Positions 5,505 to 13,438 of a DNA stretch of 19,549 bases are shown here, piece after piece. The position numbers and the translations under genes are program-made. The notes beneath the pieces are model-generated. The model made no database searches. It was not told the DNA's origin and was given only the letters and a program-made list of their open reading frames with translations. This DNA is from Spirochaetota bacterium (GTDB lineage Bacteria; Spirochaetota; Spirochaetia; Treponematales; Treponemataceae). The number at the start of each line of letters is the position of its first letter. The stretch's first letter is position 1. The stretch lies in assembly GCA_029571425.1 (NCBI GenBank), contig JAKPSR010000286.1, positions 1 through 19,549 of the forward strand. Reading direction: 5' to 3'.

Positions 5505-7343
5505 TTAGTCTTTTTTTAGGGCTCGAAGGTTTTGGTCGGCGGCCTCGGCGATCGCCCGGTAGGTGGCGAGGGACGCGGCGAGGGGATCGGCCTCGGCCTC
5601 GGGTTCCGCCGCGAAGACCATCGCCGACACCTCCTTCGCCCCGTTCGCCAGGATGGCGCGGTCGATCTCGGCAAGCTCGCGCGCGAAGGCGGCTGGGTCC
5701 ATTTTTCGCGCCGTTCGTCCTGCCCGTTCGTCGGCGCAGCGCCGGGCGCCCCGCGACGCGAGGGTTTTAAGGGCGGCGAGGTCGCGCTCGAGCTCGGCGA
5801 GTGCCGAGGCGAAGGCGTGATCTCGCGCGTCCTTCTCGGGTCCCGGCGCGGTCCAACGATCGGCCTCGGCGGCGAGGGCGTCGAGCGCGCGGTCGATCTC
5901 GGGCCTGATCCGGGGAAGTGCGAGGAGTTCCTCGATCGCGGCGACGCGAAAGCCGGGGATCCGCGTCCCTTCCGGGGTCAGGGTGAACGTCGGGGCCTCG
6001 GGATGGCTCGCGAGCTTGCTTTCGAACCACCAAGCGTACAGGATCAGCCGCTTATCGCTCAGCACGGTTCCCCCGAGGTAGTCAGGCACGGGGCGCGGGC
6101 CGGCCCCGTAGAGGGCGGCGGTTCCCGACGTCTCGGCCGGGCAGAGGCGCGTCGAGTCCGCGTGTGTCCGCTCCTCGAAGACGCTTCCCCGAAAATGCGT
6201 TTGCCTGCCGGGAAAGCCGAGGTCGAGGCCGGCCATGTGGATGGATCCCGCGCCGAGGACCCGCGCGAGGTCCCACGCGCTCGTCGATACCGATCCCCCG
6301 GCGCCGAGCGCGCCGCGCGGCCGGGTGCGCGCCTCAAGGTAGGATCCGAGCGGGAAGAGCGAGGCGGCGAGGAGGCGGGCGCGGCACTGAAAGCGGAAGA
6401 CCGGGGGATAGGCCGCGGCCTCGGTGACGAGGACGCTTCGCGGTGCGGAGACCCCGTCGAGATGCCTGAAATTCCAGTATTGGGGATCGACCAGGACGAC
6501 GAAGTCGGGCTCGACGCCCGCGCGCGAGGCGGCGCGGCAGGCGGTGTCGACGCAGACGATGACCGCCCGCTCGCGAAGCTCGGCCAGGCGCGGCAGTATC
6601 CGGTCGAGGCTGGGCCCGGCGGCGAGGACGACGAAGGGCATGCCGGAGAATCGGTTCCCGATCAGCTCGATGCCGGCGAGGTCGCGCATGTGGCCGAGGT
6701 TGCGGGCCATGTTCCGGAGCCACAGGCCACCGAAGCGGCGGAGGGTGTTCGCGTTGATTTCCTTCTTCTCGCGGTTTCGCTTTCTGATGCTCGCCCATTC
6801 CGCGAACCACGCCGCGTTCGGCGCCGCGAGCGCGGGACTTTCGTGGACGGGGAGGGAATCGAGCCCGGCCGCCTCGATGACGGCGTTGGCGTCCGGGGCC
6901 GCGAGCCCGACGACGAGGGTAAGCCGCTCGTGCGAGAGCAATCCCGATAGGTCGCGCGCCGAGAGGCAGAGAAGGAAGAGGAAGAGGTCCGGCTCGACGA
7001 TGGCGACCGGGGCGTTCGGGTTGCGGGCGGCGTAGAGCTCGGGGAGGTAGGCGAGGCCGGCGCCCGCGAAGGCCATCCCGTCGGGGCTCGCGAGGCTTCC
7101 CTCGGCGAGTGCGCGCTCGGCCTCGCGCAATGGGTTGTACCTTGAGTGGACGGGGACGCCGCGGACCGTCAGGGTCGGCGAGCCTGACGGAGTGGGCTCG
7201 ACGCGCCAGTCCGTCGGCACGCGCGCCGCGAGAGCGGCGGCCTCCTCGTCGGTCCCGAGCGAGACGAGGCGGGCGAGCTCGGGAAACCGCGCGCGCAGGA
7301 GGGCGAGGTTCCCGGCGAGGGTATCACTCAAGGGTAAGCTCAA
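5505..7343 (-). CDS. Motility-associated (Maf/DUF115) glycosyltransferase family protein
   Basis: A 612-residue member of the DUF115 (MptE-like) family, annotated in many spirochaetes as motility associated factor glycosyltransferase. The core has the nucleotide-binding motif VVLAAGPSLDRIL (about 238-250), ACRAASRAGVEPDFVVLVDP (about 268-287) with QYWNFRHLDG, then GGSVSTSAWDLARVLGA (349-365) and HMAGLDLGFPGRQTHF (369-384). In other bacteria the family transfers nonulosonic acids such as pseudaminic acid to flagellin; the sugar here cannot be read from sequence. The C-terminal 130 residues are an Ala/Glu/Arg-rich helical tail. The start is TTG (7341-7343), with GGGGGA six bases upstream inside the preceding gene, giving a 20-base overlap and likely translational coupling. 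It ends the lepB operon and transcription probably stops at the terminator near 5304-5333. Confidence 0.85.
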   Translation of the reverse strand: MSLPLSDTLAGNLALLRARFPELARLVSLGTDEEAAALAARVPTDWRVEPTPSGSPTLTVRGVPVHSRYNPLREAERALAEGSLASPDGMAFAGAGLAYLPELYAARNPNAPVAIVEPDLFLFLLCLSARDLSGLLSHERLTLVVGLAAPDANAVIEAAGLDSLPVHESPALAAPNAAWFAEWASIRKRNREKKEINANTLRRFGGLWLRNMARNLGHMRDLAGIELIGNRFSGMPFVVLAAGPSLDRILPRLAELRERAVIVCVDTACRAASRAGVEPDFVVLVDPQYWNFRHLDGVSAPRSVLVTEAAAYPPVFRFQCRARLLAASLFPLGSYLEARTRPRGALGAGGSVSTSAWDLARVLGAGSIHMAGLDLGFPGRQTHFRGSVFEERTHADSTRLCPAETSGTAALYGAGPRPVPDYLGGTVLSDKRLILYAWWFESKLASHPEAPTFTLTPEGTRIPGFRVAAIEELLALPRIRPEIDRALDALAAEADRWTAPGPEKDARDHAFASALAELERDLAALKTLASRGARRCADERAGRTARKMDPAAFARELAEIDRAILANGAKEVSAMVFAAEPEAEADPLAASLATYRAIAEAADQNLRALKKD

Positions 7344-9189
7344 TCCTCGTCCCCCGCTCGACGGGCGAGCCCGGCTCGGGGCTTTGCCTCGTCACGTACC
7401 CGTCGCCGACGATCACGACGGTGATGTCTTTCCGGTCGAGGAGCCTCGTTAGCATGCGCTTCGGCACACCGGTCAGGTCGGGCATCACCGTGCCGATCTC
7501 GACCGGCCGATTGCGCGGTACCGGGATGATCCCGGTATGGCGCACCGAGGTGGCGCCCCCGCGTCCCATGCCGAGGTAATCGATGAGGACGTTCGCCGCC
7601 TTCGACACGACGGGCGCCGCGATCCTGCCTCCATAGGTCTCGCCGACCGGCTTGACGATGGCGAGGTACAGGATCACCCGCGGGTCGTTCGCCGGGAAGA
7701 TGCCGATGCAGCTCGAGATAAAGTCGGTGGAACTATACCCGGCTCCCGTCGACGACTGCATCTGCGCGGTGCCGGTCTTGACCGCCATCGGCAGGTCGCC
7801 GACGGCCGCCCTGATGCCGGTCCCCGATTCCGAGGTCGTCTGCATGTAGCTCAGCATCAATTCCGCCGTGGCCGGGGAAACGACCTGGGCGATGGGTTGG
7901 ACGCGGTGTTCGTAGACCGGGGTCCCGTCCTGGTCGTAGAGGCGGGACACGAGGGTCAGCTTGATCGAGGTTCCCCGGTTCGCGAGCGCGGTAGCCGCCT
8001 CGACCATTTGGAGGGCGGAGACCGACAGCTCCTGCCCGATCGCGATCGTCGGCTTCGAGCGGATGGACCACGAATCGCGCGCGCGGAATATGCCGGCCGT
8101 CTCGCCGGGAAGCTCGATACCAGTCCGCGACCCGAACCCGAACGCGCGAAGCTTTTCCTCGAACGGGGCGGAGGCCGCCCGCTCGGCGATTTGGGCCGTC
8201 GCGTCGTTGCATGAGAATTTGATGGCCCCCCGCGCGGTCAGCCAGCCGTGGTGATCGAGGCACTTGATGTTGATCGCCTCGCCGCGCGCCGTGGTGAGGG
8301 TGTACGCGCCGTCGCAGAAGAATAGGTCGTCGTCGGAGACGACGCCGAGATCGAGGAGGGCCGCGATCGAGAATATCTTGAAGACGGAGCCCGGCTCGTA
8401 AGCGTAGAGGGCGGGGCGGTCGTAGCGCTCCTCGTCCGGGCTCTGCGCGAAGGCGTTGAGGTTCGCCGAGGGCTCGCTGATGTAGGCGAGTATCTCGCCC
8501 GTCTTCGCGTCGCAGGCGAGCATCATCACGCCCTCCGCCCCCGTCTCGCGCATCGTGTCGCGCGCGATCTTCTCGAGTTCGTACTGGACGTTGCCGTCGA
8601 TCGTCAGCATCACGTTCGTGCCGACGGCGCGATCGGATCCGGGGCCAACAGGCGGGGAAAGCGTCCCCTCGAGCGCGTACTCGATCCCGGTGAGCCCGTG
8701 GCCGTCGTCGCCGAGGAAGCCGACGACGTGGCTGGCGAGCTGGTTCTCGGGGTAGGTGCGGCTGACGACGGGCTCGAGCCTGATCCCGCGCAGGCGCGCG
8801 CCCGCGACGGCGTCGGCGACCGCCGCCTTCTCGCCCTCGCTGATTTTTTTCTTGAGGTAAAGGAAGTCGCCGGGCGCCTGCGCCAGCCGCGCGCGGATCT
8901 CGTCCTCGCCCATCGAAAGCGCGGGCGCGAGGGCTCGCGCGACGTCGTCCTGGTCGATGATGGCGGACCGGGTGACGGCGACGTTGTAGAGCGTGGTTTG
9001 CGCCGCGAGCACCTTGCCGTTTCGGTCGAGTATCGAGCCGCGTTCCACCGCGATCCGCGGCTGGGCTTGGCCCGCCTCGGGTACGAGCATCCGGCGGCCG
9101 TAGGTGACGACGACGAATAAGGTCAAAAGCGCGACCGACGCGACGAGGAAGACGAGACGACCCTTGGGGATAAAGCCGTTTATTTCCAT
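7324..9189 (-). CDS. ftsI: Class B penicillin-binding protein (FtsI-like transpeptidase) with PASTA domain
   Basis: A 621-residue bitopic transpeptidase that crosslinks peptidoglycan in the periplasm. It has an N-terminal membrane helix (about 11-30), the class B dimerisation signature RGSILDRNG (50-58) and a transpeptidase domain with all three active-site motifs: SVFK (S268, K271), SCN (326-328) and KTGTAQ (471-476). A single C-terminal PASTA-like domain (about 567-621) starts at VMPDLTGVPKRMLTRLL and ends QSPEPGSPVERGTRIELTL. Size and PASTA favour the FtsI/SpoVD group over elongation PBP2, but division versus elongation cannot be decided from sequence. The ATG at 9189 lies inside the end of lepB (10-base overlap), and its own stop lies inside the DUF115 gene, so the three are co-translated. 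The ribosome site is weak (AAGG four bases upstream), as expected for coupled translation. Confidence 0.9.
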   Translation of the reverse strand: MEINGFIPKGRLVFLVASVALLTLFVVVTYGRRMLVPEAGQAQPRIAVERGSILDRNGKVLAAQTTLYNVAVTRSAIIDQDDVARALAPALSMGEDEIRARLAQAPGDFLYLKKKISEGEKAAVADAVAGARLRGIRLEPVVSRTYPENQLASHVVGFLGDDGHGLTGIEYALEGTLSPPVGPGSDRAVGTNVMLTIDGNVQYELEKIARDTMRETGAEGVMMLACDAKTGEILAYISEPSANLNAFAQSPDEERYDRPALYAYEPGSVFKIFSIAALLDLGVVSDDDLFFCDGAYTLTTARGEAINIKCLDHHGWLTARGAIKFSCNDATAQIAERAASAPFEEKLRAFGFGSRTGIELPGETAGIFRARDSWSIRSKPTIAIGQELSVSALQMVEAATALANRGTSIKLTLVSRLYDQDGTPVYEHRVQPIAQVVSPATAELMLSYMQTTSESGTGIRAAVGDLPMAVKTGTAQMQSSTGAGYSSTDFISSCIGIFPANDPRVILYLAIVKPVGETYGGRIAAPVVSKAANVLIDYLGMGRGGATSVRHTGIIPVPRNRPVEIGTVMPDLTGVPKRMLTRLLDRKDITVVIVGDGYVTRQSPEPGSPVERGTRIELTLE

Positions 9190-9680
9190 AGGACCTTGCC
9201 GCGCACGCTGTCGACCGACACGAAGCCGTAATCGCGGGAATCCCTGGACGCGGCCGGGTTGTCCCCGACGGCGAAGACCGTGCCCCCGGGCACGGCGGGC
9301 GTCCCGCTCATCTTTTGGTATTGCTCCTCGGTGAGCTCGATGTCCCTGCCCGCGACGCGGACCCGATATCCCGCCGCGTTGGAGTACTCTAAGGGCTCCC
9401 CGGCGACCGCCCGGCAGCGCTTGATCACGTGCCTACCCAGCCAGGGGTAGATGATTACGTCGCCTTCGGTCGGGCTCGACCATCGGACTAGATACTTGTT
9501 CTTGAGGGGGATCGGGATGCCGTAGGCCAGCTTCCAGTGAACGACGAAGCTCCCCGGGCGCAGGGTCGGCAGCATGGACGGCCCCGATACGTACAGGACG
9601 TCGAGGACGAACACCTTGACGGCGAGGGCGAGGAGTACGACCGAGAGGAAGAGGGCGGCGTTCGACCGGGTACGATCCAT
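9180..9680 (-). CDS. lepB: Signal peptidase I
   Basis: A 166-residue type I signal peptidase that removes signal peptides from exported proteins at the outer face of the inner membrane. One N-terminal membrane helix (about 8-29) is followed by box B, VSGPSMLPTL, with the catalytic Ser35. Box D-like RHVIKRCRAVAGEPLEY carries the general-base Lys87, and box E, FAVGDNPAASRDSRDYG, is complete. The compact length and single anchor resemble Gram-positive-like SipS-type enzymes. The ATG (complement of 9678-9680) has no ribosome site at useful distance; GGAAGG is about 21 bases off. A promoter lies so close that the message would be leaderless or nearly so. It is the first gene of the operon with the class B PBP and DUF115 genes and diverges from the LysM/M23 gene across 48 bases. 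Confidence 0.93.
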   Translation of the reverse strand: MDRTRSNAALFLSVVLLALAVKVFVLDVLYVSGPSMLPTLRPGSFVVHWKLAYGIPIPLKNKYLVRWSSPTEGDVIIYPWLGRHVIKRCRAVAGEPLEYSNAAGYRVRVAGRDIELTEEQYQKMSGTPAVPGGTVFAVGDNPAASRDSRDYGFVSVDSVRGKVLWK

Positions 9681-9689
9681 GGTTAATCT

Positions 9690-9718
9690 ATTCTAATAAT
9701 CCTTCCCGGTTCTGTCGA
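9690..9718 (-). promoter_or_regulatory. Sigma-70-type promoter of the lepB operon
   Basis: Minus strand: -35 TCGACA (complement of 9713-9718) and -10 TAGAAT (complement of 9690-9695), each five of six, with a 17-base spacer. Start of transcription is expected near 9682-9684 while the lepB ATG begins at 9680, giving a leader of two to four bases. Confidence 0.6.
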
Positions 9719-9728
9719 TAGTCATTTT

Positions 9729-10826
9729 ATGGATGTCATCAACGTCTTGCAGCCAACGAACGAGCTTGCCCGGCCGCGCCTGGGTCCGCGGCGCCGCTCC
9801 CCGGCGGCCTCGCGCCCCGCCGTTCGGGTAGGGGTGGACCCCGGTCCCGACGCCCGGATATCCCTATCGGAGGCCCTGTCCTCGCCTACCATCGCCTCGG
9901 TCCCCTTCGCCGTCCTGGCGCTCGCGGCCTTGCTGGTTTCCCTCGCCCCGATCATGCAGCATCGCCTTGGGCACTATGCCATCGGGTCGGTTTCCTTCGA
10001 GCCCGATCCCTACCTCGAGAATTCCATGCGCCTTCTCGGCGAGGGCGAGCGCGTTACCGTCGCCGAGGATGGGTCCGTCTCGATCCCCGAGTCGATTCGC
10101 CCGGTCTCCTTCTCTTCGTACGCCGTTCGGCGGGGCGACACCGTCAGCTCGATCGCGGCGCGGTTCGGCCTTAGGAACCTGGGGACCGTGCTCGCGGCGA
10201 ACGGGATCGACAACGCGAGGCGCCTTACCGTGGGTCAATCCCTCCAAATCCCGTCGATGGACGGGCTCCTGGTGCGGGTGACGAAAGGCGACAGCCTTAA
10301 CGCGATCGCCTCCCGATACGGAGTGCCCGTCACCGTCCTTCTCGACGCGAACGACCTCGCCGCGTCCGAGCTTTCGGTGGGCCAACGGCTGTTCGTGCCC
10401 GGGGCGACGATGCGGGCGAGCGAGCTTAGGCGCGCCCTCGGCGTGCTCTTCATGATGCCGATCCGGGGCAGGCTGACTTCCGGCTTCGGCTACCGCCGCG
10501 ACCCCTTTACCGGCGCGCGCACCTTCCATACCGGCATCGACCTCGCGGCCCCGCAAGGGACCCCGGTTAAGGCGACCCTCGAGGGGAAGGTGGCGACCAC
10601 CGGTTATTCTCCCGTGTACGGGAATTACGTCATCCTGACCCATGATGGGGGCTATCAGTCGCTGTACGCCCACCTCAGCGTGATATCGACCGAGCGCGGT
10701 AAGCGCGTCTCGCAGGGCTCGGTGGTCGGGAAGGTCGGGAACACCGGCTACTCGACGGGAAGCCACCTTCATTTCTCCCTCTATAAAAACGGGCGGATGA
10801 TCGACCCGCGCTCGATGGTGAACTGA
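9729..10826 (+). CDS. Membrane-anchored LysM / M23 metallopeptidase
   Basis: A 365-residue cell-wall protein. An arginine-rich cytoplasmic N-terminus (1-55) is followed by one membrane helix (about 57-76). Two LysM peptidoglycan-binding domains follow: YAVRRGDTVSSIAARFG (from about 131) to LQIP (about 172-175), and VRVTKGDSLNAIASRYG (from about 182) to LFVPG. The M23 (LytM) zinc peptidase domain spans about 245-365, with H267 and D271 (FHTGIDLA), H315 (YAHL) and H346/H348 (HLHF), so all zinc and catalytic residues are present. Such enzymes cut peptide crosslinks in peptidoglycan, or act as divisome activators when degenerate; this one looks active. The start has no clear ribosome site, but an upstream stop in frame at 9684 limits alternatives, and internal GTG codons would cut the N-terminus. 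It opens an operon with the zinc-ribbon and NodB-like genes. Confidence 0.9.
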   Translation: MDVINVLQPTNELARPRLGPRRRSPAASRPAVRVGVDPGPDARISLSEALSSPTIASVPFAVLALAALLVSLAPIMQHRLGHYAIGSVSFEPDPYLENSMRLLGEGERVTVAEDGSVSIPESIRPVSFSSYAVRRGDTVSSIAARFGLRNLGTVLAANGIDNARRLTVGQSLQIPSMDGLLVRVTKGDSLNAIASRYGVPVTVLLDANDLAASELSVGQRLFVPGATMRASELRRALGVLFMMPIRGRLTSGFGYRRDPFTGARTFHTGIDLAAPQGTPVKATLEGKVATTGYSPVYGNYVILTHDGGYQSLYAHLSVISTERGKRVSQGSVVGKVGNTGYSTGSHLHFSLYKNGRMIDPRSMVN

Positions 10827-10849
10827 CGGTAACCCGAGGCGATAAACCG

Positions 10850-10858
10850 TGGTATACT
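10850..10858 (+). promoter_or_regulatory. Possible extended -10 promoter upstream of the zinc-ribbon gene
   Basis: TGG followed by TATACT (10853-10858, five of six) forms an extended -10 element just after the M23 stop. No good -35 is seen at 16-18 bases. It could give the two downstream genes an internal promoter, with start near 10865. Confidence 0.4.
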
Positions 10859-10874
10859 GGATAAGGAGTCCGTG

Positions 10875-11117
10875 ATGGAACAGGAAACCGTGTGCTACTC
10901 CTGCGGCCGGACGGTGAGCGCCGCGTTCACCTACTGCCCGTGGTGCGCGGCAGAGATGGCCGACGGAGCCGGTTACGCGCGGGCGCTTGAGCGCGCCGCC
11001 GCCGCCGATCGGGGACGCTCGGCCGGCGCCGATCGAATGCATCGCATCGAGGCGGAGCTGTCGTCGATGGAGGCGGCCCTCGCCTCGTTCCTCGACCGAG
11101 TCCCGCGGTCCCGCTAG
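10875..11117 (+). CDS. Zinc-ribbon miniprotein
   Basis: An 80-residue protein with two CxxC knuckles, C7-YS-C10 and C21-PW-C24, forming a double-CxxC zinc ribbon in the first 26 residues. An Ala/Arg/Glu-rich helix (about 32-76, including RMHRIEAELSSMEAALASFLD) follows and could form a coiled coil. The ATG at 10875 is chosen over the GTG at 10872 because AAGGAG (10863-10868) then sits six bases upstream. The function is unknown; similar small ribbons serve as regulators or adaptors. It lies 48 bases after the M23 gene and eight bases before the NodB-like gene, whose ribosome site overlaps its stop, so it is part of that operon. Confidence 0.75.
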   Translation: MEQETVCYSCGRTVSAAFTYCPWCAAEMADGAGYARALERAAAADRGRSAGADRMHRIEAELSSMEAALASFLDRVPRSR

Positions 11118-11125
11118 GAGAAGAC

Positions 11126-13423
11126 ATGAAACCGAAGATACGAGCCCTCGCCCTCCTCCTTTCCCTCGGCCTTGGCCTTCCCGCCTTGGCCGAGATTCGC
11201 TTTTCGGGACCCGACATCAACCCCTCGGGCTCGGTTCTATTCGTCGCCGAGTCGGCGGTTCCGGGCGCCGCCTCGTATCGAACCCTCTTCGTCCGGTCGA
11301 TCGACGGGAAGCGCGACGAGCAGCTTACGTTTTATCCCGAGTCGCTGACCGCCCTATCGTCGGGCCGCGTCCTGCAGCTTCGCAACCGATATGGGGTCGC
11401 CCGATACGACGTGGCCTCCTCGTCGTTCCGCTGGCTTGGTGACGGTCGCCCGTTCGCACCGGGCGGGAAGGTTCCGCTCGGGACCCTCGAGCCGATCGAG
11501 CCGAGTCCCGACGGGCGATGGCTCGTCACCGTCGAGCCGGTCTCGGCGGCTTGGGGCCGGCTGGTGATCCAGGACGTCGCGAAGGGCTCACGCTGCGTCA
11601 TCGACGAGCGCGTCGAGCGGGGAAGGGTACCCGCCCGATGGTCGCCCGACTCCTCCGTCCTCGTCTACGCGATCCGGGACGTGCTGTACTTCTCGCGCCC
11701 CGAAACCTTCTTCTCGATGTCGCGCGTCCCCGGCGAGTATCAATCGCTCGGCTCGGGCGGGGTCGAGAGCGTCTCGTGGCAGTCGGCCGGCCAGCTTTTT
11801 TACGCGCGCGGCGATACCGTGTACCGAATTCTCGCGGGCGAGCTTTTCGCCCGTTCCCTATACGCCGACCTAATCGGTCCCGGCGAGCTTGCGGGAAAGT
11901 TGCCCGCCCCGTTCGATCCCGAGACGGACCGCATGTGCGTGGCCCCCGACGGGCAGGCCCTTCTCTACGCGCGCGGCAATAGGGGCGTGTATTACTGCGC
12001 CCTCGACGGTGACGACTATCGCCCGCGGTCGAGGGACGCCGTGTATCCCTATCTGCTGCTTCCGGGGAACACCGCGTCGGTTCGCCTCGTGTGGACGGCG
12101 TCCGGTTCGGCCGCGTGCTTCGCCGAGTCCGTCGAGGACGGGAAGCGAACCCTTCGCGCATGGAGGCTCGAGGGCCAAGGCGATCGCGCCGCGTTCAAGC
12201 CCTTCGCCGTGCCCGCGATGGCCGAGCATCCGATCGTGTCGCCAACCGGCAAGGCGGCGTGCTTCGTCTCGCGCGGGACGGTGACCGTGTACGATCCGGC
12301 TGAATGGAAGGAAGTCGCCCGGTATTCCGACGAGCCCGTGGTCTCGGCGTGCTGGGCCGACGACGATAGCCTCTTTCTTGGCACCGCCGTCGCGACCAGG
12401 CGGTGGAATCGCCTCTCCGGGCTTTCGTCGGTTCTCCTGGTGTCCTCGGTCGACGCTTACGGGTGGGACGAGAGCGGGACCGGCATCGTGGCCGACGTCG
12501 GGTCCTTGGGCCGACACTCCTACGATGGGTCGATGAAATGGTCCGCCGCGCCCGGGAAGCCCATGCGCCCGGGCGAGCTCGCGAACGCCGATTGGCGGCT
12601 GTACCTCGACTCGGGTGCGGGCTATTACGCGAACATGATATTCGCGCGATCAAGCCGTTCCCCCGGCGGGACCGCGCCCCTATTGCCCGAGCCCTCGCCC
12701 CGCCGCGGCGCCGCGTCCGCCTCGGCCTCGGGAACCGCGCCGGCGCCTACCGACGCGGCCGTCTTCTCGAACGGGAAGCGGACGGGCTCGCGCCGCGTCG
12801 CGCTCGCCTTCGACGCGGTCGATTCCCTCGACGGGCTACCGCTGATCCTCCGCGTCCTCGATCGGTACGGCGTCAAGGCGACCTTCTTCGTGAACGGCGA
12901 GTTCATCCGTCGCCATCCGGCGGCCGTCAACGAGATCGCGCGCTCGGGTCACCAAGCGGCGTCCCTCTTCTTCACCACGTGGGATCTCTCGAGCCCGCGC
13001 TATCGCATCGACGCGGACTTCATCGTCCGCGGCCTCGCGCGGAACGAGGACGACTACTACGCGGCGACGGGGCAGGAGCTTTCCCTTCTGTGGCACGCGC
13101 CCCACTACGTCACCTCGCCGCTGATCGCGGAGGCCGGAAAGAAGGCCGGGTATCGATACGTCCTTCCCGACGTTACCGTCCTCGATTGGGTCACCGCGGA
13201 CGAGAAGAGGCTGATGCCCGGCGCGTATAAGGCCGCCTGCGACATCGTCGAGGACGTCCTCCGTGACGTGAAGCCCGGGTCGGTCGTGCCCGTTCGCGTC
13301 GGGAAAACCCCGGGGTACCGGGCCGATTACCTGTATCAGAAAATCGAGCTCTTGGTGAACGCCCTCGTCGAGGAAGGCTACGAGATCGTCCCGGTCGGGA
13401 CCCTCGTCGCGCCGGGGAATTAA
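11126..13423 (+). CDS. Exported beta-propeller protein with degenerate NodB-like (polysaccharide deacetylase) domain
   Basis: A 765-residue exported protein. A signal peptide ends at ALA (residue 22). Residues about 23-507 contain repeated WD/TolB-like blades (SPDGRWLVTVEP, SPDSSVLVYAI, APDGQALLYARG, SPTGKAACFVSRG, ADDDSLFLGTA), consistent with a beta-propeller. A low-complexity Ser/Ala/Pro linker (about 508-548) leads to a NodB-fold domain (about 555-760) with RVALAFDAVDS, VKATFFVNGEFIRRHP and LLWHAPHY. Polysaccharide deacetylases need a TFDDG Asp pair and an HxxxH zinc site. Here the pair is D563-A564, and the HxxxH positions hold L614 and T618 (GHQAASLFFTTWDL), so the metal site appears lost. 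It is more likely a glycan-binding or scaffolding protein in the periplasm or at the surface than an enzyme. AGGAG lies five bases before the ATG. It ends the M23 operon. Confidence 0.82.
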   Translation: MKPKIRALALLLSLGLGLPALAEIRFSGPDINPSGSVLFVAESAVPGAASYRTLFVRSIDGKRDEQLTFYPESLTALSSGRVLQLRNRYGVARYDVASSSFRWLGDGRPFAPGGKVPLGTLEPIEPSPDGRWLVTVEPVSAAWGRLVIQDVAKGSRCVIDERVERGRVPARWSPDSSVLVYAIRDVLYFSRPETFFSMSRVPGEYQSLGSGGVESVSWQSAGQLFYARGDTVYRILAGELFARSLYADLIGPGELAGKLPAPFDPETDRMCVAPDGQALLYARGNRGVYYCALDGDDYRPRSRDAVYPYLLLPGNTASVRLVWTASGSAACFAESVEDGKRTLRAWRLEGQGDRAAFKPFAVPAMAEHPIVSPTGKAACFVSRGTVTVYDPAEWKEVARYSDEPVVSACWADDDSLFLGTAVATRRWNRLSGLSSVLLVSSVDAYGWDESGTGIVADVGSLGRHSYDGSMKWSAAPGKPMRPGELANADWRLYLDSGAGYYANMIFARSSRSPGGTAPLLPEPSPRRGAASASASGTAPAPTDAAVFSNGKRTGSRRVALAFDAVDSLDGLPLILRVLDRYGVKATFFVNGEFIRRHPAAVNEIARSGHQAASLFFTTWDLSSPRYRIDADFIVRGLARNEDDYYAATGQELSLLWHAPHYVTSPLIAEAGKKAGYRYVLPDVTVLDWVTADEKRLMPGAYKAACDIVEDVLRDVKPGSVVPVRVGKTPGYRADYLYQKIELLVNALVEEGYEIVPVGTLVAPGN

Positions 13424-13438
13424 CGTCCGGGCGCGTTA
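13421..13438. other. Small inverted repeat spanning two convergent stop codons
   Basis: TAACG (13421-13425) and CGTTA (13434-13438) form a 5-base-pair inverted repeat around TCCGGGCG. The TAA of the plus-strand gene and the TAA of the minus-strand carboxypeptidase are its two arms. No T-run follows, so a terminator is not claimed. It is all that separates the two convergent genes. Confidence 0.3.

Noticed and set aside
5256..5519. Small plus-strand frame of 87 codons
   Set aside because: It runs through the perfect terminator hairpin and has no ribosome site.
5532..6950. Long plus-strand open frame opposite the DUF115 gene
   Set aside because: The DUF115 frame has clear family motifs; the opposite frame is Arg/Gly/Glu-rich low-information translation of the same GC-rich DNA.
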